Source: Copromyces sp. CBS 386.78 (taxonomy: Eukaryota; Ascomycota; Sordariomycetes; Sordariales; Sordariaceae). Taken from it: a stretch of DNA of 64,000 bases. Within the stretch, counting starts at the first letter, position 1. Each line of letters opens with the position of its first letter. Location: assembly GCA_030685235.1 (NCBI GenBank), contig MU839155.1, forward strand, positions 124,001 through 188,000. The letters run 5' to 3'. Positions 43,698 to 55,216 of the stretch are shown here, piece by piece. A model generated the notes under the pieces. It made no database searches, was not told the DNA's origin, and saw only the letters and a list, made by a program, of their open reading frames with translations. Both the position numbers and the translations under genes were made by a program.

Positions 43698-44813
43698 ATG
43701 AGCTCCATCTCGACCGACCCGGCTCCCCTCAAGGGCAAGGCCACCGCCTTCACCGAGTACGATCCTCACGAGCACTCGGAGCCCCATACAAACGGCGCCG
43801 GCGGTTTCCGGCCTCAAGCTCCCATGACGGTGCAGCCTCCCAAGGCCGAAGACCTCCAAAAGTCGTACGCCAGCATCATCACCCACGACGCCGACCCCAA
43901 GGACTGGTACGGCTTCCTGATCAGCGGCCTCGGCACCGTCATCGGCACCCTCGGCGCCATCCCGTGCTGCATTGTCTGCCCCAACCCCTACAAGACCGTC
44001 GAGCAGGGTAACGTCGGCCTGGTGACCAAGTTCGGCAAGTTCTACAAGGCCGTCGACCCGGGCCTCGTCCGCGTCAACCCGTGCGCCGAGAAGCTGATCC
44101 AGGTGGACGTCAAGATCCAGATCGTCGAGGTGCCGCAGCAGGTGTGCATGACCAAGGACAACGTTACCGTTCAGTTGACGAGCGTTATCTACTACCACAT
44201 CGTCAGCCCCCACAAGGCCGCCTTCGGTATTACCAACGTCAAGCAGGCCCTGATTGAGCGTACCCAGACCACGCTGCGCCATGTTATCGGTGCTCGTGTA
44301 CTGCAGGATGTGATCGAGCGTCGTGAGGAGATCGCCCAGTCTATCGGGGAGATTATTGAGGATGTTGCGGCCGAGTGGGGTGTTGCCGTCGAGAGCATGC
44401 TCATCAAGGACATCATCTTCTCTCATGAGCTGCAAGACTCCCTCTCCATGGCTGCCCAGAGCAAGCGTATCGGCGAGAGCAAGATCATTGCCGCCAAGGC
44501 CGAGGTCGAGGCCGCCAAGCTGATGAGGCAGGCCGCCGATATCTTGAGCTCTGCTCCCGCTATGCAGATCCGCTACCTCGAGGCTATGCAGGCTATGGCC
44601 AAGTCGGCGAACAGCAAGGTCATCTTCTTGCCGGCCACGAACCAGACGATGCCTAGTCAGGCGCAGTTCAATGCCTCGTTGGATGCCCCGGCTTCTTTCA
44701 ACCAGGGCCAGGGCAGCGGTGCGAAGAACGACACGACTTCGTTCCACAACTTTGGCGGTTCCGATGGGGGATTCCAACAGGCGTTGAATGCCCATATTGT
44801 TGAGAATATCTAA
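43698..44813 (+). CDS. stomatin-like SPFH/band 7 membrane protein
   Basis: One exon, 371 residues, from the ATG in ACCACCATGAG context at 43698. Residues 1-68 are hydrophilic. Residues 71-94 ('GFLISGLGTVIGTLGAIPCC') are a hydrophobic hairpin with Cys 90, 91 and 94 as possible palmitoylation sites. The SPFH domain follows: 'VEQGNVGLVTKFGKFYKAVD', 'VEVPQQVCMTKDNVTVQL', 'YYHIVSPHKAAFGITNVKQA', then 'AQSKRIGESKIIAAKAEVEA' as the coiled oligomer helix. Stomatins form ring oligomers on the inner face of membranes and regulate channels and lipid domains. The Gln/Ser/Gly-rich end is fungal. An overlapping open frame on the minus strand is a codon-bias shadow. It is the one clearly intact housekeeping-type gene in the 34-52 kb accessory stretch. 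Confidence 0.92.
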   Translation: MSSISTDPAPLKGKATAFTEYDPHEHSEPHTNGAGGFRPQAPMTVQPPKAEDLQKSYASIITHDADPKDWYGFLISGLGTVIGTLGAIPCCIVCPNPYKTVEQGNVGLVTKFGKFYKAVDPGLVRVNPCAEKLIQVDVKIQIVEVPQQVCMTKDNVTVQLTSVIYYHIVSPHKAAFGITNVKQALIERTQTTLRHVIGARVLQDVIERREEIAQSIGEIIEDVAAEWGVAVESMLIKDIIFSHELQDSLSMAAQSKRIGESKIIAAKAEVEAAKLMRQAADILSSAPAMQIRYLEAMQAMAKSANSKVIFLPATNQTMPSQAQFNASLDAPASFNQGQGSGAKNDTTSFHNFGGSDGGFQQALNAHIVENI

Positions 44814-46998
44814 GCCCCTAGAGGTACGAGGTCATGATATTATGATCAACGATATGGACGGGTTTTCCCATCTCCAGGCAACGAGGAAAGCGATGGTTAA
44901 GCTTTTCCGAATTACACGATTCGATCGACCCTCACAAAAACACTCAAGACTCAATACTACAGCCTACCGCTGCTCAGCTAGAGCTTAATCAGGGGCTTTG
45001 CACAATTTTCTTTTCTCTCTAAAAGTACATATCTTCTTTTACAGGATACCCATGGGCTTGTTTTGGTTTTTGATTCTGGAGGTTTCAGTTGGAAGGCACG
45101 GTACAGGGAAGCGATAATGGGGAATGGATTTTTGTTGGCTTGGACCATGGGCATCGCTCGTTGAAGTACATATCTTGTTTAATGAATATACCTATACGCT
45201 GTCATTATCCTTACTCTAAATACATTATACATTCGCTAGTATTGGTAATGATAATTCTATTCCATAGCGCTACTTGTCGTATCGTGCAAACTTGTTCAAT
45301 GCTAAGCCTCGGTGATAGAACAAAACACATAAGCTTGATGTTAAAACACATATTCACACTCAGGTTAAGCCTTTGTTATCCAAGAACAGACATAAACTTC
45401 TTATAAAACGCCTAGACCATTCGACCAGAGGTCTCAACCCAACAGACATTTTTGCATGCATATATACCGCCTTCTCATTTCTCAACACCCTCTGCCTCCC
45501 GTCATCTGATAAACCTTAACCACTCCACTTCCATCGAACGCACTTAACTCAAATGAGTACCCAAGGTACATGATATTCGCCAAATACAGTCATGTTCCAT
45601 ACTCCCCCGGTTCATCCGGTTTGGTAGGTAGTCTAGGATCTGTCTACTCTTCGCTATAACAGTCGAACACATGCAGAAAGCTGCTTCTTCTCGTGTTGGT
45701 CGACGTGCGGGTAAAACTCGCTTGGTTCGCAAAAAAAAAAAACAAAAAAAAAAACCGTGCCGTGCCACTTCCCGCTATAATCTTCGCATCGTTGGTAGTC
45801 TCTAATCAGTCTAATCTTGGCTATAAACGTACACATGTAGTACGTGTGTAGGATACAGACGAGGGTTTGTGCCAACATTTTGGTGAGGTGCCTGAGGTAA
45901 TTAATCACTTGTATTAGCAGCTATACTTTATGCCCGCTTTTAATGTCATCCAAACTCAAGAGAATTTAACTTACATATACTGGGGGACGTGGTTGGTGGT
46001 ATGTGTGCAGTATAATATGAGGTTGAGAACTCAGAAACATTGCAGGGTGGAACTCAACATACAAAACGTTGAGGGCGGAGTTCCAGGATTGTGATAGTTG
46101 AAGGACGTGATGAAATCAGGAAAGGGTGCTCCAGGCTACTTCCATTAATTCCAAGATTGCGAGTCGAAGGACGGCGCCATATTCAGCACCTAGGTGTGTG
46201 CCGAATATGCCTGTGACCGCACTGGAGTGTGAAGATGACAGCGGTGGAGGAGTTGATAAATTGTGCATAGCCGTGGAGCTGCTCTTCGCGTTTAGAGTCT
46301 TGTAGGTCTCTCTCTCTCAGTTCATCTAGATATCGGTCTAGGTACCTCAGCTTCTTTTTTCTCGCAAGATCATGAGGTTTGTTGTAATTTTCTAGACCCG
46401 TTCAGTCTTGTTGCTATGCTGAGATGACGGTTGGAAAAATGCGGATGTGCTTGTAAAAGTGCTGACGTTCTCTGGATGGGTGTGGAGGTTATCGTGGTGG
46501 TAGTCACCGTCCGAATAACAGGAGCGGGGTACAGCAGAATGGACAAACTTGTTGGGACGACATTTTGGAAAGAATTTGATCAAAATTTTGGATTGATCAG
46601 ATCAAAAAGGAAGGTTTGGTTGCGCCATGCTTTGTGGCTGTGTTCGACGAAATACGACGTGTGGATGGTTCCTGAGTTTTCGCGTATACCTCCTGAGAGG
46701 GAAGTCACGCAATCTCGCCCTTCTGGGGCTTCCAAGTCTCGGACCTACTGAGGGAAGAAAAGGGTCAGCAAAAATCATCAGGAAAGTAACCCAAGATAGT
46801 AGAGGCGTCGTGACACTAACAAGTCGTACTCCTGATGATGCTCGTCCCCCATATTGTTTGCAATCGAAGAGGTCATGGTATTTCCTTGCTTGATCGGGAA
46901 TTTTGTTGGATAGTAGGTTTGGATGAAAGCGTGAGGTGAGCATTTTTGATGACCGAGACCTGAGTCGAAAGGAAAACAAGAGAGAAGACGAATGGACT
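44814..46998. other. A/T-rich gene-free region
   Basis: About 2.2 kb, richer in A+T than the neighbours, with short open frames only and A-runs near 45730-45755. I see no gene. It borders the pseudogene block and may be degenerate DNA. Confidence 0.45.
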
Positions 46999-48304
46999 TT
47001 ATAACAAAGCAGCCTGTTGAGCCTCTCGCTGACGTTGCAAGTGGGCCGCCAAAGCGACCTGAGCCTTGCGTGCCTTTTCCTCCCGGTCACGACGATCGGC
47101 AGCGTACTGACGTACGCGCTCGTCGTTTTCCCTGCGCCATTGCTGACGCTTCTTTCTTTCTAGAAACATAGACGTGTCGGATCGCCCGGACTCCATTACT
47201 TTACCCCGGATTAATCTCCTAGCCTTCACTGCCTTCAATGCATGGAACGGTAGGTATGATCGCATTAGCCCGGTTCGCTGTGCTTTCCGCGTCTTGCGTG
47301 CTGGACACCGGTCACGTCTTCTGCCGGTCGTCCGAGTTGAGTGCTGGGATTTCGACAGCTTGAGTCTGGCTGGGCCTCTTCACAAGAGCGGATGACGGAG
47401 GAGCTCCTTTCAACTGAGCCACTGAGGGACAAGCGCCAATGCGTCGTGCTTTCTGCTTTCTACTTCTCCTTGACAGTTGGACTTGGGCTGTCGAAAAAGG
47501 AGTGATCGAATAGCCAGTTTTCTTGTTCAGTCGGGTGGAACGACGAACAGGCTGAGAGATTGTCGAAGTTGGGACCTTCGGGGCTGGGAGTCGAGAGGGC
47601 GACAACGAGCTGAGCGCCCGTAGTAAACAAGGAGACCCATTGTTAATAAGAAGCCCTTAGAGTTGACGTCGAGATGGAGGGTCTTGAGGTTCTTCAACTC
47701 GCCGAGCCAGGTGGCGATTCCCCCACGCCAGGGCCTCATAGCGTCTAGGCTAAATCTGATCCTAACAACGTCGATATCGTTATAGTGGTAAGGCTTAAAG
47801 ACGCCTTCTTCGCTAGCGAGCATAACAGTCCAGCGGACGTAGCTGGCTTCTTTTAGGAGAGGGTCGCTGATGAAGAGGTCTATAGCTTTTTCGTAGTCGG
47901 TTTGGGGGTCGTGGGGTCCCCACGCTAGCCACCACAACCCGTTATAAGTCAAGCGGTAGAATTGCTCAACTGCTTCTTCTTTAACCTAGTCGGATATAAG
48001 AGCCAACTTCCTCAGGTTGACCATTTGCTGGTTCAGGTATTGCAAGGGAATGATGTTGCGACTCTCCCCGCCGGCTGGCCTCAGACTCGGAGAGGTTCTT
48101 GTCGGACTCGAGCTCGGTTTTGTACTTGAGCGTGACGTAGCGCTTCACAGTCTCCTGGCCTAGTCAGAGAGACAAAACGCGACAAGTCGAGCACGCAGGG
48201 TGCGGGTTGTCGCAAGCAGGTCCTCTCTCGGTGCCAGCGCTTCGAGCCGAATGGTCCTCCACGCCGCAACCTGATTGAAGGCCTCCCTCCGGCTGCACCG
48301 GCAT
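46999..48304 (-). pseudogene. decayed gene of an unknown family, copy 1
   Basis: Reading right to left, coding-like blocks run through all three frames: 'MPVQPE', a 4-bp GGAG insertion, 'AFNQVAAWRTIRLEALAPRE', 'ETVKRYVTLKYKTELESDK', 'NIIPLQYLNQQMVNLRKLAL' then TAG, 'YNGLWWLAWGPHDPQTDYEK', 'KPYHYNDIDVVRIRFSLD', 'VRRSTRLNKKTGYS', and finally 'GRSDTSMFLERKKRQQWRRE' to a stop at 46999. At least three frameshifts and one in-frame stop separate them. 'LRKL' and 'LKNLKTLHLDV' blocks suggest a leucine-rich fungal protein. The first blocks are repeated at 49.7 kb. Some gaps could be unusual introns. Confidence 0.6.
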
Positions 48305-48932
48305 CACTCTGTTCAACAAAAAGAAGAAAAAAAAATCAAACTGATAATGTATAGCAAAACCGTAACAGCGAGTATTGTGCGCTCTTTATGCAGCTAGGAA
48401 CATAACGATTTGGTTCTTTGTAATACCATGTGTTGTCGGAATCCTTCCGGTCTTGAGTTGTAAGACATCTCCATCCACCAGTTTCCTCAAGGCGCGGCGA
48501 GTGATGACGAGGGCAGACTTGCTGACGGTTCCCCTCGAAGCAGGCTGGCAACACTTTTTCAGAGCGTCAACAAGGGAAAGGATGATATCGTTTCCAAAGA
48601 AGAAGAGCCTATTAGTTGATGCCAGTATAGCCGAGACGGTTGATAGCACGAGCCCGGATGATCGGAGGGGGTGTATAAATTGGTGCTGGGCAAGATGATG
48701 CTTGGAGGTGGACCTCCTCTGGTCGTACAAGCTCAGTTGCACTTTGGCGATGAACATGCTTTGCGTCGGAGCACTGAAACAGCTTGTCTACAGTGCCCAA
48801 TGGCAGCTGACGACGACAGAGTGACCTACCAGCCAAGGGGTGTAAGTGCGCCTATAGCTAATGCACCCATCGTTGTTTGCTAAACCAACACTGGGCGTGT
48901 CTCGAAGTCTGGGGGTGAGATATCTATCTCCT
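48305..48932. other. spacer between two related pseudogenes
   Basis: No supported gene; open frames are short. Confidence 0.4.
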
Positions 48933-49969
48933 CTACCCCTTAGCCACCTCGACCCAGCTAGACACGTTGCTGGCTGAATCACGAGGGGCAGGCGAGGCCT
49001 TCGTCGGTGCTGGAGGAGGAGGGTAGACTTTCGTGGACGCTCGGGGAGGAGGAGGAGAGACCTTCGGGGGCGCTTGGAGAGGAGGAGGGGAGGAAGGGGG
49101 ATGATATGCTGAAGCAAATAATCTAAGCCTTCTCGGTCCATGCGGGTAATATAGGTAGGGATTCCTGTGCCAGTGATGGCCCCGGGCCTTATAAAAGACG
49201 CCCAAACCCCAGATATTGAGGAGGCGCACTCAGCAATTGTCCATATTGACCCAGGAACCTCGAGGCTTCGGCCATGCTCCCTTGGAGAGACGGAGGAATG
49301 AGCGCTTGTTGATGTTGTTGAACCTCTCGGCCCCTTCAAAGGCCCGGTAACAATCCGGGGGCTTCTTGTAGTCTGGTTGCTGACACCCAAACGAGCCTTG
49401 ACTGCCTTTCAGTTCGAGAGCGTCTGTTGTGGAAGCATTCCTCGGAGAGCCGTCACTGTGTGCAGATCCAGGCGTAGATGGCGTGAGGCTTTGTAGCCTG
49501 GCCGAAAGGTTAAATTCCTCAAAAACGGTGTTGGTGTCGTCCCATGGGAGTTCCTTCTCTCCAATGCGCAGATAAGGGTACCCTTATCGGCAACGGGCAT
49601 AAATCCCGTCCGCAATCTTGTCGGCTTTGTGATTGGGGGTTCGTCTGATCGCTTGGTTGCGAAAATGAGAGTCTTCAGCAGGCTATCTCTCGGTGCCAGC
49701 GCTTCGAACCGAATGACCCTCCACGCTGCGACCCGATCGAAAGCCTCCGGCTGTACCGGCATCGGATCTTTGCACCCTTCCGCGAAGCACACCGACTTGC
49801 GCGTCAGAGTGTTTCTGCTGCCACCTCCCGGGCACCGTCTCTTCAAAATCGGCTTCGGCTCAGGTCCCGTCTAGGTCCCCTTGCCATCCACCTTATCATC
49901 CGCGATAGGCACCGTGAGAGTCGACACGCAGAAGTCGAAAAGATCAACAAAGGCCGGACCCAGAAGCGT
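48933..49969 (-). pseudogene. decayed gene of the same family, copy 2
   Basis: Right to left: 'GPAFVDLFDFCVSTLTVPIA', a TAG, 'EPKPILKRRCPGGGSRN', 'MPVQPEAFDRVAAWRVIRFE' (clear duplicate of the block at 48.25 kb), 'FMPVADKG', a 1-bp shift near 49578, 'YPYLRIGEKELPWDDTNTVF', 'LKGSQGSFGCQQPDYKKPPD', 'WPKPRGSWVNMDNC', a TGA near 49228, then 'VRLLNIWGLGVFYKARGHHW' and a proline-rich tail with PPPP/APTK units ending at a stop at 48933. Only three lesions interrupt about 340 codons, so the inactivation could be recent. Confidence 0.6.
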
Positions 49970-51887
49970 GGGGATTGTTCAGGCCCCGTCTAGGTCCCAT
50001 TGGCTGTTGACCTTCAGACGTGGTAGGTTGCGAGACCGAAGAGCATGTTGACAAAATTAAAGTCAGCATGTTTGCGCTCAGTTGGATGTGAAAGGGAAAG
50101 GGGTTTGAGCGAACCATAAGTATGATGAAAACCGATGTGTTGAGCAGCTTTGACAGCTTTGGAAATTGTTGACCGTTTATGGCTGGCAATGGTGTGATAA
50201 AACTGAAGAAGAGAAAATGGAAACCATCATGAAGTGCGCTGAGCCAGAGAGGAAATGAAGTGGAAACGTGTAAAGTTGATGATCGCCGTCAAAGAATCTG
50301 GCGTTCGATTTGAGGCTGGCAGACGCACCAGCGTGTAAGGAGAAGATCCAAAAAAGAAGAGGTCGAAAAATGTGAAAGTGCTTAATTCTGGAGAAGAAGA
50401 AAGATCCAGTCAGAAGATGAGGGAAGCTCAGAAGAGCAAGTCAAAGAGTGGAACAAGTGCTTGAGTCTGGAGAAAAAGAAAAATCGGGCCAAAGGGGTGG
50501 GGGGAAGCCCATCTTATATACCTGGCCATCTGTCCCGTCAGGGATCCCAATCAGTCATGCTGATTTGCTTTCTGGCCTCTGGACTTGCTTCCTACTTGCT
50601 TCGTGACGTGTGTATTTGCAAGATCTCCTTCCCAATCTGGCTGTGATGGCTTCCTTGATGTGACGAGGCCTTTCTCTTGGACCAGCGGGCGCTTTCTGTT
50701 CAGTCCTACAGTCGCCAGGAACCGTGAGGATCAGCGTCAACAAGAGAGTAAGCGAGACCTGATAACAGAAAGGAGAACGGATAGATAACGGAAGGAAGAT
50801 GAACAGGAGACAGACTGGAATATGGCTCGGGAAGGCATCCAGTCCAAATGACAGTGAATGATCACTTCCAGATCATAAGTGAATGAAAAGAAAGGAAACG
50901 TCCAACGACAAAAACCAAAGCTTTTTGGACACTCTTGGTTTGACACTTCCCACCAACTCTTCCCAAGTTTCCAAAATGCGTCAGTGACACTTGACTACAC
51001 TTGGACATTGAGAAAGAACATGTGATGGGTCCCGAACTACATATATATGCCTAGAGCGGTGTCAAGTGTCAATCTTTCGACACTGAACCCAACACATGAA
51101 ACCTGCTGATAAAGATCTAGACATCTTGACAACACGTCTTTGGGTGAACAAGCTTCACGGTAATGTGTTACATTAGACTTGACAAAATCCCCTCCCTGTG
51201 ATTCAACAACGACACCGAGGAGGAGACAACTCACTTGCTTGACAATCGCAAGGGCCAGGAGGGCGCCGGCGACATCTGCTTCAAGCTTTCTTTCCTCTCG
51301 CAGCTCAAGGGCATCCATCCAGCGAGGCAAGATCGAGGACACTTTCTTCGTCTGACCCTTCGTGGTTACCGAAGATCCCCATGGGCCGTGGCAAGTGGAA
51401 GAAGAATAGAGCAAAGGGTTCGTGAGAGAAGGGAGGCGCCATGCGGACTGTTGACCAACCTCAGCTCAAACTTGTCCCGCAGAGCTCAAGACCATCCAGC
51501 TTGAACATCCAGCTTCCAGGGGCACTTGGGCAAGGTCGAGGGCATCTTCTGGCTGCACCTGGCGCTTTGTAGTTACCGAAGACGTTAGCAAGAAGTGGAA
51601 GGGCAAAGCAGGCTACTGAGGGTAGGTAAAGAGGCGACGACTGTTGACTTCTGGAACCGAGTTCCGCGCTGGGAAGCAGTAAAATGCACAGAAGCAACCA
51701 GACATACCTTACCTCTAGGTGCCCTTTTCTGTTCAGAAAGGCGGGCTTTCTGCTTCCACTTGGATGATGAGAAGGGGCGGGCGGGTGGAAGGGCGGTTGT
51801 AGCAGTCGCGGCGTTCGCTACAAAAGGGGCGGGGAGGGTGGTTTCTTTGGTCTTGCCTTTGCCTTTCCATTGTCCACCCAGCTGTGC
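49970..51887. other. degenerate region with short duplications
   Basis: No intact gene. The segment near 49980-50000 repeats the GTCTAGGTCCC motif found at 49867. Segments at about 51300-51430 and 51481-51615 are diverged tandem copies of one another (shared 'GTTACCGAAGA' and 'AAGTGGAAG' blocks). Minus-strand frames are open in places but disconnected. Confidence 0.4.
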
Positions 51888-52377
51888 TCATCGTGATTTC
51901 AGGCGAGGAGGTGGTGGTGGCGGAGAAGTCTTGACCATAAAATCCCCGGGAGGGGAAGCGAGCTTGAGCATGGGAGTGGACGTGGCCGCGAGCACTTGTT
52001 TCATGATTTCCTTCACTTCCCCTGGCCCTTGTTCTTTACTTTGCGACTGGGTCTAGGTCTGGGTTTGGGTCGGCTTTCCTTCCCGAGCCCGGTCTTGGTC
52101 GTCGTTTGCAGCTACTGGCTGGTGGTTCTTCTGCTCTTTTTTTTCGGCAGCGTCAATGACTCTATTACGGCTACCGCGTGCCTACGGCTGTGCCTATGAT
52201 AGAGACGGGGAGGTCGCGGTCAGAGGAAGCTGGGTTAGCACTTCAGCTCTTTGATGTAGGCGTCGTCGGGGACAGTGATAGGTTTTGGGGTGCAGAGGTA
52301 CTTACCAGATATCAACGAAGGCCGGACGGACATCGAAGCCGTGGTCCTCGACATAATCAGCGTGAACATGCGAGAAT
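51888..52377 (-). pseudogene. decayed gene fragment related to copy 2, with a relic intron
   Basis: Exon-like 52377-52306 reads as a 24-codon block including 'DYVEDHGFDVRPAFVDI', followed by GTAAGTACC and, 76 nt on, GCTAACCCAG, a good intron. 'PAFVD' recurs in the pseudogene at 49.95 kb. After the acceptor the frame soon meets stops. Further on, 'NHQPVAANDDQDRAREGKP' and 'PGEVKEIMKQVLAATSTPML' lie in one frame, split by a TAG within an ACC CAG repeat (CAG to TAG, a C-to-T change in CpA context). The fragment ends in a poly-Pro stretch and TGA at 51888. Confidence 0.5.
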
Positions 52378-52587
52378 CTGCAGAGGCCAATCTAGCCCAA
52401 ACGTTTGATATACCCTCCTCAGAAACTCCCGAGGCACCATTCAAAGCAAGAACAAGATAGTAACACGAAAGTGGTGGTCTCTATTAACATAGTATTCCAA
52501 TTATGAAAACCCCATCAACAACATCTATATCTCGTAAACATCCCGGCCCAGTCCATCCATCCTCACTTTTACCCTCTAGCTCTACCT

Positions 52588-55216
52588 CTACCTAATATTA
52601 TACCTAGCAATCAACCCCGCCATCTTCTCCACGAACCAGCCCTTAGGATCAGGACTCGTGTCCGCGCTCTCCGCCACCGTCAAGATGGTCCTGACGCCCA
52701 CACCCACGCTATCCGCCCCGGTATATTCGCGGAGGGTACTCAACACCTCGGTGATGGCCGACTGATCACCACCAAACGCTCCGACCTCGTTCAACACGGC
52801 GCCCAACTCCTGGAGATTGTTCACAGCTGGCACAGCAATCTGGTAATCGAACGACTCAGTGACATCCAACTGCTCCATGACGGACCGCTGAGAAGTAGTG
52901 GCGAGGATTAAGAGACGGTGGCCCTTGGGCGGCGGAGTGACGAGAAGGGTGACGAGGGCCTGGAGGATGGTGTTGGATAGGCGCGGGCCGACGGGGTTCC
53001 ATTCGATGATGCGCTCGAGGTTGTCAATGATGAGGAGCGAAAGCGGGGACTTGTAGGCGTCGGTGAAGATCTTGTGCAGATAGTCCTTCTTGGCAACCTC
53101 GTCGCGGAAGCCGACCATGTCGGCGGGGGTGATGAACTTGATGAAGGGGAAGTCGGACTTCATGGCGATGTGGGCGGCCAGAGCGGTCTTTCCGGAGGCC
53201 GAAGGACCGTGAAGGAGGACGGTCATGTGCTTGAGACGCTCGAGCTTGCGCACGTTGTTGACGTATAGCAGACCGTCCTCGAGGATCGAGGTGATGCTCT
53301 TGGAGTAGTGGATGACGCCGTAGGCCAGGTGCTTCTCGAGCTCGGACTCGTCGGCGCCAAAGGCGGGCTTGACTTCCTCGAGGGCGTTGAGGAAATCTTG
53401 GCGGTTGACCTTCATGTTGGCCACGTCTTCGGAGACGCCAGCCATGGTGCCGACTTTGATGTGTCGGGAGAAGGCGTACGAGGTGGCGGACTTGACAAGA
53501 CCGCTGAGCTCGGCACCAGAAAAGTTCTTTGTGAGAGTGGCGAGCTCGGCGAGGTCGACGTCGTCAGCCATGACCTTGTTCTCCTTCATCTTGGAGGTAT
53601 GAATCTTGAGAATCTGGCCACGGCCATGCTCATCGGGAAGCGAGATCTCGATTTGGACCTCAAGACGACCGGGACGGAGCAAGGCGTCATCGATCATATC
53701 CTTACGGTTGGTCATTCCGATAAGGAGAATGTTGTTAAGCTGGTCGACACCATCGAGCTTGGAGAGCAACTGGTTGACGACGCTATCACCGACACCGGTG
53801 CCGCCGCCAGCACCAGAACCTCTCTGCTTGCACACGGCATCCAACTCATCAAAGATGATAATGTGCAGACCAGACTCGTCGCCCTTCTCCTTGTACTCCT
53901 TCTCTGCATCGGCGAAGAGCTTACGGATGTTCTCTTCAGACTGACCAACGTACTTGTTCAGCACTTCGGGACCGTTGATGACCTTGGGTTCCCTGGCGTT
54001 GAGCATCTTTCCGATCTGTCTGGCAATAAGGGTCTTGCCGGTGCCGGGAGGACCATAAAGCAGCATGCCCTTGACGTGCATAATACCGAGCTTCTCGATG
54101 AGCCCAGGAGGGAAGATACGGGAGGCAAAAGCACGACGGAAGATGGTGGAGAACTCGGTATCCAAACCACCGATACCCATATCCTCAAACTTGAAGTCCG
54201 GGGCGATGATGGCGTTGGCGGCTGGGCGCTTGCTGGAGCCCTTGAGCTTGATGGGTGACCTGGCATCCTTGTAGAAGCCAATGCTGGCCTGGTTGGTGAG
54301 AATACCGCGGGCTCCAGGGTCACTGCGCGTGGGGGCCTCGCCAGTTCCGCCCATGCTCAGATCCACCAGAGTGACCGTCTTGACCATGACAGCCAAGGGG
54401 ATATTCTTGACGTCGAGAAGGAACCTCTGACCAGGGGCAAAGATCTGGTTCTGGAAGGTCTTGACAAAGATCTTGGCCAGCTCATCCTGGTCATAGGGCG
54501 CATCGACGATTCTGTTGGCTGAGGCAAATCCAATCTCGACATCCATGGAGCCAATGTAGGCGTCGCCTCCGCGGGCAAAGGGATCGTAGACCTCTCCCAT
54601 CAACTCGTCCATCATGCCAACTCCGCACCATGTTCGCTGGGGGTCTGACAAGCTAATGTGCCCCGAACGGAAGCCAGGGGTAGGGCGTGCCGTCACGACA
54701 TAGTCTCCTCGTAGTTGTCTTCCTGTCAAGCGGATGTATAGATCGGAGCCGTCGCGGTTCGGGGGGAAGTCGTCGGGCGATACAGCGCAACTGGTATTCA
54801 AGGTTAGCGGCTTCGAATGCCTGACCGTACGTAGGTTGCGCATGAACTTACATGTTGCCAAAGATGTAGAGACTCTGCAACGTCTTATCATCAACCTTTG
54901 CGAGTCGAAGGGGAATACCGCGACCGGCTGCTGACTGAGAAGGATATCCACCAGGAGTGGGCTGTCCACCGTAACCGCCGCCGCCGCCGCCGCCATAGCT
55001 CTTTTCGGATGGCGCACCTCCATATCCGGCACCACCGCCACCACCAGAGTATTGGGGTTGATGGGGAGCGCGACCACCTGGGCTGCCGTAGTTGGTGGGT
55101 GGTGCGCCGCCGCCGTATCCGCCTCCGGCAGCTTGTTGAACGGGACGGCCGGGGAGGCCAGCTCCTCCTTGTGGGGTTTGGGGCTTCTTGCCGAAGAGGT
55201 TGCCTCGAATATCCAT
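52588..55216 (-). CDS. Sec18/NSF, AAA+ ATPase of membrane fusion, two exons
   Basis: Exons 55216-54852 and 54790-52588 encode 855 residues. Residues 1-95 are a Gly/Tyr/Pro-rich extension with GGGYGG-like repeats. The NSF N-domain starts around 'YIFGNICAVSPDDFPPNRDG', formed across the 61-nt intron. D1 has Walker A 'GPPGTGKT' (about residue 370), Walker B 'IIIFDELDA' (about 435) and 'LLIGMTNRKDMIDDALLRPG' with the sensor and Arg-finger region. D2 has the weaker P-loop 'GPSASGKT' (about 650) and 'LLIIDNLERI', fitting its structural role. Sec18 with alpha-SNAP takes apart SNARE complexes at ER, Golgi, vacuole and plasma membranes. It is longer than yeast Sec18 (758) because of the N-terminal extension. 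Essential gene, divergent from the LENG1-like gene. Confidence 0.97.

Noticed and set aside
43446..44795. 449-codon open frame on the minus strand
   Set aside because: Antisense shadow of the stomatin-like gene, no motif.
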